A DNA stretch of 9,900 nt, taken from Candidatus Bathyarchaeota archaeon (lineage in GTDB: Archaea; Thermoproteota; Bathyarchaeia; TCS64). The stretch is taken from contig VGJH01000026.1 in assembly GCA_016867505.1 (NCBI GenBank), positions 1 to 9,900 on the forward strand. The letters run 5' to 3'. Below the pieces are notes generated by a model. It was not told the DNA's origin and did not search any database. It saw only the letters and a list, made by a program, of their open reading frames with translations. Shown here in pieces: positions 1-6,618 of this stretch. The position numbers were made by a program, and so were the translations under genes. Every line of letters begins with the position of its first letter. The stretch's first letter is position 1.

Positions 1-12
1 TTTTATTAGCAC

Positions 13-21
13 TTTATATTT
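13..21 (+). promoter_or_regulatory. Possible archaeal TATA box for the SLOG-like gene
   Basis: The AT-rich stretch TTATATTTC is centred about 27 bases before the presumed TTG start at 47, the spacing expected for an archaeal TATA box feeding a leaderless or very short-leader transcript. AT-rich sequence is common here, so this rests on position only. Confidence 0.25.
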
Positions 22-46
22 CTGAGACTCTGCGGTATCAAAAAAA

Positions 47-486
47 TTGCTACTAATGGGGAGTTCAGCGTATAACCTATTGGAATTGCCAGAAGAAATT
101 AAAGTTATGATTAATGAAGCAATCTTACGAAACAATGTAATAGTTGTTGGGGAAGCACATGGACTTGTAGAGTGTTTCAAAATTACTTGAAATCAATAAA
201 TTACTCAAATGTTATTGTTGGACATGCAAAAAAGATTAGATACAATACTGGGAATTGGCCTGAAACAAAATTTGGTGATGATTTACTCGAAAGAGAGAAA
301 AAAATGATTGAATATTGTGATTATGCGATAATAATATGGGTGAATAATAGTGGAGTAATAGGGAAAAACCTTGAATTATTGAAGAAACTTAGTAAACCGA
401 CATTTATCTACGAATATAATACAAAAAGTAAGGAAAGAAAATTCTCTAGTATAGATAAAAATAGAAAATATTCCTCATTGTATTAA
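47..486 (+). pseudogene. SLOG/Rossmann-like small protein, split by a one-base frameshift
   Basis: Two overlapping reading frames together make one protein of about 146 residues. The first part, in frame from TTG 47 (or ATG 56) to a TGA at 188-190, gives a first strand ending in GSS, then LPEEI and VIVVGEAHG. The second part, open from about 118 to the TAA at 484-486, gives FQNYL, RYNTGNW, a CDYAIIIW strand and a last helix and strand. Adding one A between 167 and 168 makes the junction read GEAHGLDRVFQNYL and restores the G-x-D expected after the glycine motif. The order of motifs (GS at strand 1, G-x-A-x-G-x-D, RxNxGNW, acidic + IW, SG..GxN) resembles small bacterial and archaeal proteins of the SLOG (DprA/LOG-like) superfamily thought to bind nucleotides. 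Family assignment is from memory of motifs. It is either a young pseudogene or an assembly error; as read, neither half is a complete domain. Confidence 0.6.
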
Positions 487-528
487 AGATAAAATAAGTC
501 TTTCATCTAAATCCCAGCTTAATCGTCA

Positions 529-539
529 ATTATATTTTA
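529..539 (+). promoter_or_regulatory. Possible TATA box for the M19 dipeptidase gene
   Basis: The stretch ATTATATTTTA lies about 39 bases before the ATG at 573, in the 86-base gap after the broken SLOG-like gene. A start of transcription near 560 would leave a leader of about a dozen bases. No clear Shine-Dalgarno sequence precedes the ATG. Confidence 0.25.
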
Positions 540-572
540 TCTAGATAGCTACTAATTTGATTATGATGCGTA

Positions 573-1799
573 ATGGGGAGAGACAAGAAATATGTTGGTT
601 ATAAAGCGTTCAAGTATTTGAGGCCAGGTTTTGATTATAAAGAGTTTAAACTGGTTCCTGGATTAAATCGTGTCAAGCCTTTTTTTGTGCCATTAACAAA
701 AAGCGAAGAAGAACGATTTGAGAGTATTATTGAAAAAAATGTGGTAATTGATCTTCATGAACACCCTGTTTTATGGCCAGAAGATATGAGTCAAGCCATG
801 GATATGAAGCGGATGGGCAGAGATTTCCTAGCTTATGAAGCTCTTAGCATAAGTGGAATTGATTGCATTTTTGATCATCTTATGGATGGAATGACCTACA
901 TCACTAGTTTTAATGGATGGAAATGGAATGATGTAATTCATGACATTGGTATCAGGTTAAGTGACATTCATCACCAGAAAATGGTGATTCCCTGCCACAA
1001 TATAGACGACATCAAAAAGGCGCATAGAGATGGAAAAATTGCCCTAGTCTTATGCCTTGAATCCGCTACACCAATCGAGAACGAACTCGACAGAATCGAT
1101 GTGTTATATGGTCTTGGAATCAGAAGCCTTGGCATATGCTACAGTGAATCAAATATGCTTGGCGGAGGGATGGGTGAGACAAATAAGACAACTGGTTTAA
1201 GCGATTTTGGCTACGATGCTGTGAAGAGGATGAATAAGCTTGGGATGCTTGTTGATGTAGGTCATACAAATGATAGAACAGCCTTAGAGACCGCTGAAGC
1301 CAGTGATAAGCCAATTTATAATAGTCATAGTGGTCCAGCAAATTTTGCTAGAGGGCATATAATGAGTGATGAAGCAATAATTGCTATGGCTGAGAAGGGA
1401 GGATTAATCGGAGTTGGAGGAGCTGGTCGAGGTTTATCTACAAAGAATAACCCAATTGGAAGTATTGAAAGCTATATGGAAGTTGTGGAGTATTGCATAA
1501 AACTTGTAGGTATTGATCACGTTGGTTGCGGACCAGATACCTTGTATGGTGACCATCAGGGATTATACAAGTACTGGTTTTCACGTCAACTTGGGCATAA
1601 TGTCAGACCTGAGAGAAAGACTCAGCAACGACAACAATTGCCTCCAGGGATTGTTGATCCTGGTTATGTCGAAGGTCTTGAAAACCCGAATGAATTCATA
1701 AATGTGGCACGATGGATGGTGAAGCATGGTTACTCGGATCAAGAAATCTCAAAAATTATTGGTTTAAACGCATTAAAGCTTCTAGAAAAAGTCTGGTAA
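573..1799 (+). CDS. M19 family (membrane dipeptidase/renal dipeptidase-like) metallopeptidase
   Basis: The 408-residue product has the M19 amidohydrolase-fold landmarks in order. These are a metal motif DLHEHP (61-65 region, H62 and H64), the bridging glutamate E163 in LCLESATP, H231 in LVDVGHT, H252 in NSHSGPANF, and D322 in GIDHVGCGPD. The C-terminal GLENPNEFINVARWMV helix and the IIGLNALKLL ending are typical of the family. M19 enzymes are zinc peptidases that cleave dipeptides, often accepting a D-residue on the C-terminal side; some homologues act on other amides. No signal peptide or membrane helix is visible, so it is probably cytoplasmic. The family's first motif is normally H-x-D; here it reads H-x-H. 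About 50 residues precede this motif, including a tyrosine/lysine-rich lead-in. ATG 573 is the first start in frame. The gene ends 5 bases before the end of the convergent MFS gene. Substrate is unknown. Confidence 0.85.
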   Translation: MGRDKKYVGYKAFKYLRPGFDYKEFKLVPGLNRVKPFFVPLTKSEEERFESIIEKNVVIDLHEHPVLWPEDMSQAMDMKRMGRDFLAYEALSISGIDCIFDHLMDGMTYITSFNGWKWNDVIHDIGIRLSDIHHQKMVIPCHNIDDIKKAHRDGKIALVLCLESATPIENELDRIDVLYGLGIRSLGICYSESNMLGGGMGETNKTTGLSDFGYDAVKRMNKLGMLVDVGHTNDRTALETAEASDKPIYNSHSGPANFARGHIMSDEAIIAMAEKGGLIGVGGAGRGLSTKNNPIGSIESYMEVVEYCIKLVGIDHVGCGPDTLYGDHQGLYKYWFSRQLGHNVRPERKTQQRQQLPPGIVDPGYVEGLENPNEFINVARWMVKHGYSDQEISKIIGLNALKLLEKVW

Positions 1800-1814
1800 T
1801 TCAACTATTTTTCT
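1784..1814. terminator. Likely shared bidirectional terminator between convergent genes
   Basis: AGAAAAA at 1784-1790 is the exact reverse complement of TTTTTCT at 1808-1814, with a 17-base loop covering both stop codons. Each strand therefore ends in a T5 tract just past its gene (1808-1812 on +, complement of 1786-1790 on -). Archaeal termination depends mainly on T-tracts, so this could stop both transcripts. The tracts are short, hence moderate confidence. Confidence 0.4.
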
Positions 1815-3067
1815 TTAGGTGTTTGGTTTATATTATTTTTTCTATTGTGCATGGTTTCTTCAATATGTGTTATTTCTCGTATTGTTAATGCTAAGGCTGA
1901 TAAGCTGCTCATGGTGATTCCACCTGTTACAAACCATATTTGTGGTCCAATAAGGTCCGTTATTGGTCCAGCAATAGCTAGTCCTAGTGGTGACATGGCT
2001 GCACTTGCTGCATTTACCAAGCTTATTGTTCTTCCATGTAATTCAGGAGGAGCAATTGATTGTAGCATGGCAAAGAATGAACCTCCGCCAATTGGAATAA
2101 TGAAACCCAAGATGAAGCAGCTTACTAGCAGGATCCTGTATCCATCTGGAGGTAAAGTACCAATTAAAGTCAAAACTACGCCTCCAACAAAAAAGGAAAG
2201 CATGGTCGTCAACATACGGCGTTTGAGTCCCCCCCAAACCCCGAGTACAATACCACCAGTAATCAAACCTACCCCAAAAAAAGCTTCAGCCCACGCATAC
2301 TCAAAGGCTCCACCATTAAAATGCCTAGTGATGTATAATGGAATCAGAGTTACAGCAGGAGTTACCAGGAAATTTACAGTCATAATCCCCACAAATAGGA
2401 AGAATCCACGCGGTAATTCCAGTAAGAAATTTAAGCCCTCTCTCATCTCTGAGAGCAATGATTCTTTTTTCTGCACTCTTTCTTTGGGTTGAGGGACGCC
2501 AAGAGTTAAAACTGGAATCACTGCAACGATTGCGGTAATAACATCTATGGATAAGATACCATACATGGGCAAAAACTCCATTAAAATTGCTCCAGCAGGG
2601 AAAGCTAAGATGTTCATTAATCCAACTAGCGCTTGATTAAGTCCCCCAACTCTGGCTAGGTGTTTATCAGGCACCATAAGACTTGTTGAAGCCTGGAAAG
2701 CGGTTGTGTGGAAGATGCTCATCAGTGATCTGAAAAACATTATAAAATAGATGTGCCAGATTGCTACGGAATTTATTAAAAATAAAAAAGCCAGAAAGAC
2801 AAGCGACAATGCTGTAAGTGCATCAGAGATTATTAGAACCCATTTACGTGACCACCTATCAACGAATGCCCCAGCAAAAGGGGCTAAAAAAATGGTGGGT
2901 AGCATAGCCATTATTGTCCCGATCGCTAAAACTGATGCTGAACCCGAGGAGCGTGTAAGATACCACACAAGTGAAAACTGGACGAGAGTACTCCCAAATA
3001 GGGAGAAAGCTTGACCAACATAAATTAACGCAAATGGCCAGAGGCTTTTATTCTCGTCATCAACCAT
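1805..3067 (-). CDS. MFS transporter, MFS_3/efflux-type
   Basis: The 420-residue protein has about twelve hydrophobic segments in two halves separated by a charged loop (about residues 195-215, rich in K, E and R). The sequence GAFVDRWSRKWV at about residues 66-77 is the MFS signature motif A between helices 2 and 3. The start (LWPFALIYVGQAFSLFG) and the paired helix 1-2 layout resemble the MFS_3 group, which holds macrolide and enterobactin exporters such as MefA and EntS, so drug or small-metabolite:proton efflux is the best guess; the substrate cannot be read from sequence. The C-terminus is a short hydrophilic tail. ATG 3067 is chosen because a TATA-like box lies at the right distance for a leaderless transcript. 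It sits 59 bases downstream of the anchored surface protein on the same strand, so read-through from that gene is possible. Confidence 0.85.
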   Translation of the reverse strand: MVDDENKSLWPFALIYVGQAFSLFGSTLVQFSLVWYLTRSSGSASVLAIGTIMAMLPTIFLAPFAGAFVDRWSRKWVLIISDALTALSLVFLAFLFLINSVAIWHIYFIMFFRSLMSIFHTTAFQASTSLMVPDKHLARVGGLNQALVGLMNILAFPAGAILMEFLPMYGILSIDVITAIVAVIPVLTLGVPQPKERVQKKESLLSEMREGLNFLLELPRGFFLFVGIMTVNFLVTPAVTLIPLYITRHFNGGAFEYAWAEAFFGVGLITGGIVLGVWGGLKRRMLTTMLSFFVGGVVLTLIGTLPPDGYRILLVSCFILGFIIPIGGGSFFAMLQSIAPPELHGRTISLVNAASAAMSPLGLAIAGPITDLIGPQIWFVTGGITMSSLSALALTIREITHIEETMHNRKNNINQTPKEK

Positions 3068-3089
3068 TCTGCTTCAAAGATGTCTCATG

Positions 3090-3098
3090 AATTATAAT
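3090..3098 (-). promoter_or_regulatory. Possible TATA box for the MFS gene
   Basis: On the minus strand the sequence reads GATTATAATTC, centred about 27 bases before the ATG at 3067. That spacing fits a leaderless archaeal transcript, and would give the transporter its own promoter even though the upstream gene runs in the same direction. Confidence 0.35.
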
Positions 3099-3126
3099 CT
3101 TTTCCACACTTGCCCTGTTAGTATCC

Positions 3127-4059
3127 TTATCCTTCATTTAGTTTCTGAATTTTGAAGCTGTTACGCTTTGACACAAATATAGAGAACAGAATAATACCCA
3201 CGAATATTGCTTCTAATGAGTAACCCGGAATTCCTCCCCCACTGGGACTAGTTTTGAATGATGCTTTCAGCTGATGATTCGTATTCATATTTATTATAAG
3301 AGGGTTTGTGTTTCCTGCGTTTGAGCCATCAAGAATCCATTGATCAAACACATACCCAGATGCTGGAGTTGCTTTTACTGTGACTGTTACAACCTGAGTA
3401 TATGTATAAGTACCTGTTACTGGGTCTGTTGAACCTGATCCTTCTGGAGCAAGAATTGTCAAAGTGTAGTTTTTGGGTGTAGGTTGATTTGAAGTGAAAA
3501 CTGCTTTAATCTGGTGATTTGCATTCATTTTGATTGTGTATGGATTTGAACTACCTATATTATTGCCATCAAGGATCCAGTGTGAAAAAAACTCTCCAGA
3601 AGCAGGGGTTGCTGTGATTGGGACATCGACAACCTGATAGTAGGTATAGCTTGCTGGACCCGGGTTAGTTGCTCCAGATCCCTCTGGTGGTTGAACTGTT
3701 AAGGTATATGTTGGCATTTGAATCCATCCACCATCACCATGGGTGTTACAGTTAGCACGAACTTTAACAATTTTAGGATTGACATTTCCCAGATCTATTG
3801 TAACCGTAAAATCTACCGTAGTCTGAGGTGTCTGGGTGTACCTTTGTATTGTTCCATCTAAATCAACATCAACCCAATCCACGTAATGACTTTGGGTTGG
3901 GTTTTGGTGATTAATTTTGACTGTTAAAATCATTTTACCTGATTGATACATACCTGAAACCTGAATGGAGGGTATGTTTGCTTCTACCTGAATTACTCCA
4001 ATTAAAATGCTTGATAATAAGAGAAAAACCAACAAGAACTGGGGACTTTTTTTAAACAT
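3127..4059 (-). CDS. Secreted, membrane-anchored protein: superoxide-reductase-like domain plus two InlB-type repeats
   Basis: The 310-residue protein starts with a signal peptide (basic MFKK, hydrophobic core 8-23, likely cleavage after VEA at 27). Residues about 30-114 look like the desulfoferrodoxin/superoxide reductase ferrous-iron domain: a strand KMILTVKIN, then H51-QNPTQS-H58-YVDWVDVDLDG, and finally RANC104NTH107G. Family members use His residues in H-P-N-P-T-x-x-H-Y plus C-x-x-H as iron ligands. Here two of the usual four histidines match the first motif and one the last, together with the cysteine; the N-terminal histidine of the family is absent. Residues 118-190 and 198-270 are two copies of a divergent InlB B-repeat (YTLT..PEGSG..., ATPASG, W-ILDG, NPxxIxMNxNHQxKAxF), 80 residues apart. 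A GGGIPGY spacer, one helix (about 280-296) and a basic SKRN tail form a C-terminal anchor like archaeal PGF-type sorting tails. It should sit outside the cell. Function is inferred from fold only. Confidence 0.75.
   Translation of the reverse strand: MFKKSPQFLLVFLLLSSILIGVIQVEANIPSIQVSGMYQSGKMILTVKINHQNPTQSHYVDWVDVDLDGTIQRYTQTPQTTVDFTVTIDLGNVNPKIVKVRANCNTHGDGGWIQMPTYTLTVQPPEGSGATNPGPASYTYYQVVDVPITATPASGEFFSHWILDGNNIGSSNPYTIKMNANHQIKAVFTSNQPTPKNYTLTILAPEGSGSTDPVTGTYTYTQVVTVTVKATPASGYVFDQWILDGSNAGNTNPLIINMNTNHQLKASFKTSPSGGGIPGYSLEAIFVGIILFSIFVSKRNSFKIQKLNEG
3250..3471 (-). repeat. Second InlB-type protein repeat
   Basis: This encodes residues 197-270 of the anchored surface protein. It matches the first copy at the YTLT strand, PEGSG, TYTYxQVV, ATPASG, WILDG, NP and NHQ positions. 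The two copies start 240 bases apart and are still similar, which points to a tandem duplication. Confidence 0.7.
3490..3711 (-). repeat. First InlB-type protein repeat
   Basis: This encodes residues 117-190 of the anchored surface protein. The WILDGNN and MNANHQIKAVF blocks align without gaps to WILDGSN and MNTNHQLKASF in the second copy. Confidence 0.7.
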
Positions 4060-4183
4060 TTAGAAACAATAATGAAAAAGGAATAGGTGTATTTGAACCA
4101 TATCATTTTTTCGCTTTTTACTAATAATCATGAGTGATAATTACTTTCAAAAAACAGATATCTTAGAAAAACTGCTTGAATAA

Positions 4184-4188
4184 GTGAT
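4184..4188 (+). promoter_or_regulatory. Short Shine-Dalgarno-like GTGAT before the M3 peptidase
   Basis: GTGAT can pair with the archaeal 16S rRNA tail (AUCACCUCC) and ends four bases before the ATG at 4193. Its GTG is also an in-frame possible start, but using it as the ribosome site fits the ATG start and the family's usual N-terminus better. Confidence 0.35.
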
Positions 4189-4192
4189 TATT

Positions 4193-6025
4193 ATGTCAAT
4201 AACAATACCTCTTCGAAAAGATATTCCAAGAGAACACACTTGGAGTGTTGAAACAATCTTCCCGAGCGATGAGGCTTGGGCAGCTGAATTTGATGCATTA
4301 TCACGAGATTTGCCTTCTTTGGAGAAATTTAAAGGAAAAATAACATTAAACGCGAAAGCTTTGGTTGAATGGTTTGAAGCTAGTGAAGCAATCCAGTTCC
4401 GTGCTGGTAAAATTGGTCTTTACGCGAATTTAAGATACTCCTCTGACACTTCGGATCAGAATGCTGTTGCTCTAAATGATCGTGCACGAGGAATAGTTGC
4501 ACGTGTTGCTTCAGCAATCTCCTTTGCTGAACCTGAACTAATATTGAAAGGTTTTAAAACACTAAATTCATGGCTTCTTGAAGAGCTAAAATTAAAAAAA
4601 TATAAACACTATTTTGATAGGCTAGAGAATAGAGCAGCACATGTTCGATCCGCTGAAGTTGAGGAGATCTTAAGTGCCTTGAATGATCCCTTCAGGACAT
4701 CAGCAGCTATTCACAACATTCTAAATGATGCTGATCTCAAATTTACTCCAGCCACCAACAGTCAAGGAGCGACTTTTGAAATAACTCAAAGCAACATCAA
4801 CTCATTGAAAACAAATCCCGACAGGACACTGCGTCAAACATCCTTCCAAAACTATGCTGATGGATACTTAGCATTCAAAAATACGGTTGCAAACTGCTTA
4901 ACTGCAGGAGTTAAACAGGATGTCTTCAAAGCAAGAGCACAACATTATTCTTCTTCCTTAGAAGCTGCTCTTGAACCCAATTTTATCCCCTTACCCGTAT
5001 TCCATAGTTTGATTAAAACTTTCCAAGCTAATCTTCCCACATGGCATCGATACTGGGGCATCAGGAAAAAAGCACTCAATTACGATCAATTCTATGTCTA
5101 TGACGAGAAAGCGCCTTTAACCAAAACTAAGCCAAAGCTGGAGTATAATCAAGCAGTTGACTGGATATGTAATGGTCTTAGACCATTGGGTGAAGAGTAT
5201 GTCACTGTTGCTCGTAAGGGTATGCTGGAGGACCGGTGGGTTGACAAGTATCCGAATAAAGGCAAGAGATCAGGTGCGTTCTCTTCAGGAGTTCCAGGCA
5301 CACACCCTTTCATCAGCATGAGCTTTAACAATGATATATTTGGTATGAGTACTCTCGCTCACGAATTAGGGCACTCCATGCATAGTTATTTCACAATGAA
5401 AATTCAGCCCTATGTTTACCGGGGTTATGGCACCTTCCTAGCTGAAGTTGCATCCAACTTTAATCAAGCAATGGTTAGAGCATGGTTACTCAAAAATACG
5501 CCAGCTTCACAGATTGGAGTCAGTGAGAAAGAATTCAAGATAGCGGTTATTGAGGAAGCAATGTCAAACTTCCACAGGTACTTCTTCATAATGCCCACAT
5601 TAGCTAAGTTCGAGCTTGAAATACATGAAAGAGTTGAACGAGGACAAGCACTCACAGCCAAAAACATGACAGACTTACTGGCAGAGCTCTTCAAACAGGG
5701 ATATGGTGATGGAGTAGTCTTTGATCATGACCGCGTCGGAATTACCTGGTCACAGTTCCCAACACACCTATACTCCAACTTTTATGTATTCCAATATGCA
5801 ACAGGGATTTCAGCAGCACATGCCCTTGCCCAAAAGATCTTGGATAATAAACCAAATTCAGTTGAAAAATATTTAGAATTCCTCAGCACGGGTGGGGCAA
5901 AGTTCCCCCTAGACACACTTAAGGAAGCAGGAGTAGACTTGACAAGCCCTGAACCAGTTGAGACTGCATTCAAAATATTCGCTGGATATGTTGACTTACT
6001 CAAAGAGTTAACAATAAGCAAGTAA
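4193..6025 (+). CDS. pepF: Oligoendopeptidase F-like M3 family metallopeptidase
   Basis: With the ATG at 4193 the product is 610 residues, full length for PepF-type M3 enzymes. The start MSITIPLRKDIPREHTWSVE then IFPSDEAW is the usual opening (a few residues, then TW...IFPSDEAW). The zinc site is H390-E391-L-G-H394 in LAHELGHSMHSYF, with E418 in FLAEVASNF as the likely third ligand. The late RVGITWSQFPTHLYSNFYVF and YATGISAA segment carries the family's conserved His and Tyr residues that hold the substrate. M3 enzymes are zinc peptidases of the cytoplasm that cut short peptides (about 5-20 residues), not folded proteins. The family often has ASTFNE after the third ligand; here it is ASNFNQ. 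No frameshift is visible. A GTG nine bases upstream (4184) is an alternative start. It is divergent from the surface-protein gene. Confidence 0.92.
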   Translation: MSITIPLRKDIPREHTWSVETIFPSDEAWAAEFDALSRDLPSLEKFKGKITLNAKALVEWFEASEAIQFRAGKIGLYANLRYSSDTSDQNAVALNDRARGIVARVASAISFAEPELILKGFKTLNSWLLEELKLKKYKHYFDRLENRAAHVRSAEVEEILSALNDPFRTSAAIHNILNDADLKFTPATNSQGATFEITQSNINSLKTNPDRTLRQTSFQNYADGYLAFKNTVANCLTAGVKQDVFKARAQHYSSSLEAALEPNFIPLPVFHSLIKTFQANLPTWHRYWGIRKKALNYDQFYVYDEKAPLTKTKPKLEYNQAVDWICNGLRPLGEEYVTVARKGMLEDRWVDKYPNKGKRSGAFSSGVPGTHPFISMSFNNDIFGMSTLAHELGHSMHSYFTMKIQPYVYRGYGTFLAEVASNFNQAMVRAWLLKNTPASQIGVSEKEFKIAVIEEAMSNFHRYFFIMPTLAKFELEIHERVERGQALTAKNMTDLLAELFKQGYGDGVVFDHDRVGITWSQFPTHLYSNFYVFQYATGISAAHALAQKILDNKPNSVEKYLEFLSTGGAKFPLDTLKEAGVDLTSPEPVETAFKIFAGYVDLLKELTISK

Positions 6026-6059
6026 TCATTTTCCTTAAAAATTTTTTAATTAAGAACCC

Positions 6060-6073
6060 GTGTTTTTTTATTT
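6060..6073 (+). terminator. Poly-T terminator after the M3 peptidase
   Basis: A T7 tract at 6063-6069 follows the stop by 38 bases and a shorter T6 run at 6042-6047 precedes it. Archaeal RNA polymerase terminates at such tracts. The CBS-domain gene begins 72 bases further on and so probably has its own promoter. Confidence 0.4.
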
Positions 6074-6141
6074 AAATTCAATAGTTTCATTGAACTTTTT
6101 TACAACTATGATCTTGGTAAGGTTAAAATAGAAAGTGGTTA

Positions 6142-6585
6142 GTGTTACATGAGATAATCTTGTCAACTCAAGTTAAGAATTATATGGATAAAGAGTTCCC
6201 AACGCTGGATGTTGGTGCCACAATTTTTGAGACAGCTCAAATCCTTGCTGAATCAGACCTTGGTTATGTAATCATATTAGAAAAAGGTAAACCAAAAGGA
6301 ATAGCCACAGAAAGAGATGTCATCAGCAAGATCCTCCTCGCAGAGAAGGACCCAAAGAAAACCACCGTAGGAAGCATAATGTCAACACCACTAATCACCA
6401 TAGACCCAGACGAAGACATGCTTGTCGCCTCCGAACTCATGCAGAAAAACAATATAAAACGAATACCTGTAGTAAAAGATCAGATAATATATGGGGTAAT
6501 AACTGCAACAAACATTGCTAGAAGTTGCAGTGAGTATGTCGATAAAGCAACAAGAGAAGTACTTAAATGGTCTTTCCCAAACTAA
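6142..6585 (+). CDS. Two-CBS-domain protein, likely nucleotide-sensing
   Basis: The 147-residue protein is a single pair of CBS motifs. CBS1 covers about residues 10-64 (VKNYMDKEFPTLDVGATIFE through GYVIILEKGKPKGIATERDV) and CBS2 about 75-127 (VGSIMSTPLITIDPDEDM through IKRIPVVKDQIIYGVITATN). The ATERD motif ending the first domain is the usual ribose/phosphate contact of adenosine-ligand CBS pairs. Stand-alone CBS pairs bind AMP, ATP, SAM or similar ligands and act as sensors, usually as dimers in the cytoplasm; the partner here is unknown. The GTG at 6142 is the most upstream start; a TTG at 6160 would begin close to the first domain and cannot be excluded. It is followed by a convergent alanine racemase-like gene after 33 bases. 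The second half is visibly richer in A and C than the first. Confidence 0.85.
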   Translation: MLHEIILSTQVKNYMDKEFPTLDVGATIFETAQILAESDLGYVIILEKGKPKGIATERDVISKILLAEKDPKKTTVGSIMSTPLITIDPDEDMLVASELMQKNNIKRIPVVKDQIIYGVITATNIARSCSEYVDKATREVLKWSFPN

Positions 6586-6604
6586 TGATGATTTGTTCAT
6601 TAAA

Positions 6605-6610
6605 TTTTTT
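6605..6610 (+). terminator. T6 tract after the CBS-domain gene
   Basis: A run of six T residues starts 19 bases past the CBS gene's stop, inside the 33-base gap before the end of the opposing gene. It is the only T-tract available for ending the + strand transcript before it runs antisense into the racemase gene. Confidence 0.3.
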
Positions 6611-6618
6611 ATATTATT

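Noticed and set aside
118..190. Programmed frameshift site in the SLOG-like gene
   Set aside because: No slippery run or downstream stem is visible at the junction; a single missing base explains the break more simply.
1845..2492. Long + strand open frame of 215 codons opposite the MFS gene
   Set aside because: It is a shadow of the transporter, whose minus-strand product has clear membrane helices and motif A. The + strand product has no recognisable domain and is full of Pro, Ile and Lys in no family pattern.
4060..4192. Small gene or RNA in the divergent spacer before the M3 peptidase
   Set aside because: No open frame with a start and no convincing stem was seen; it most likely holds only the two divergent promoters.
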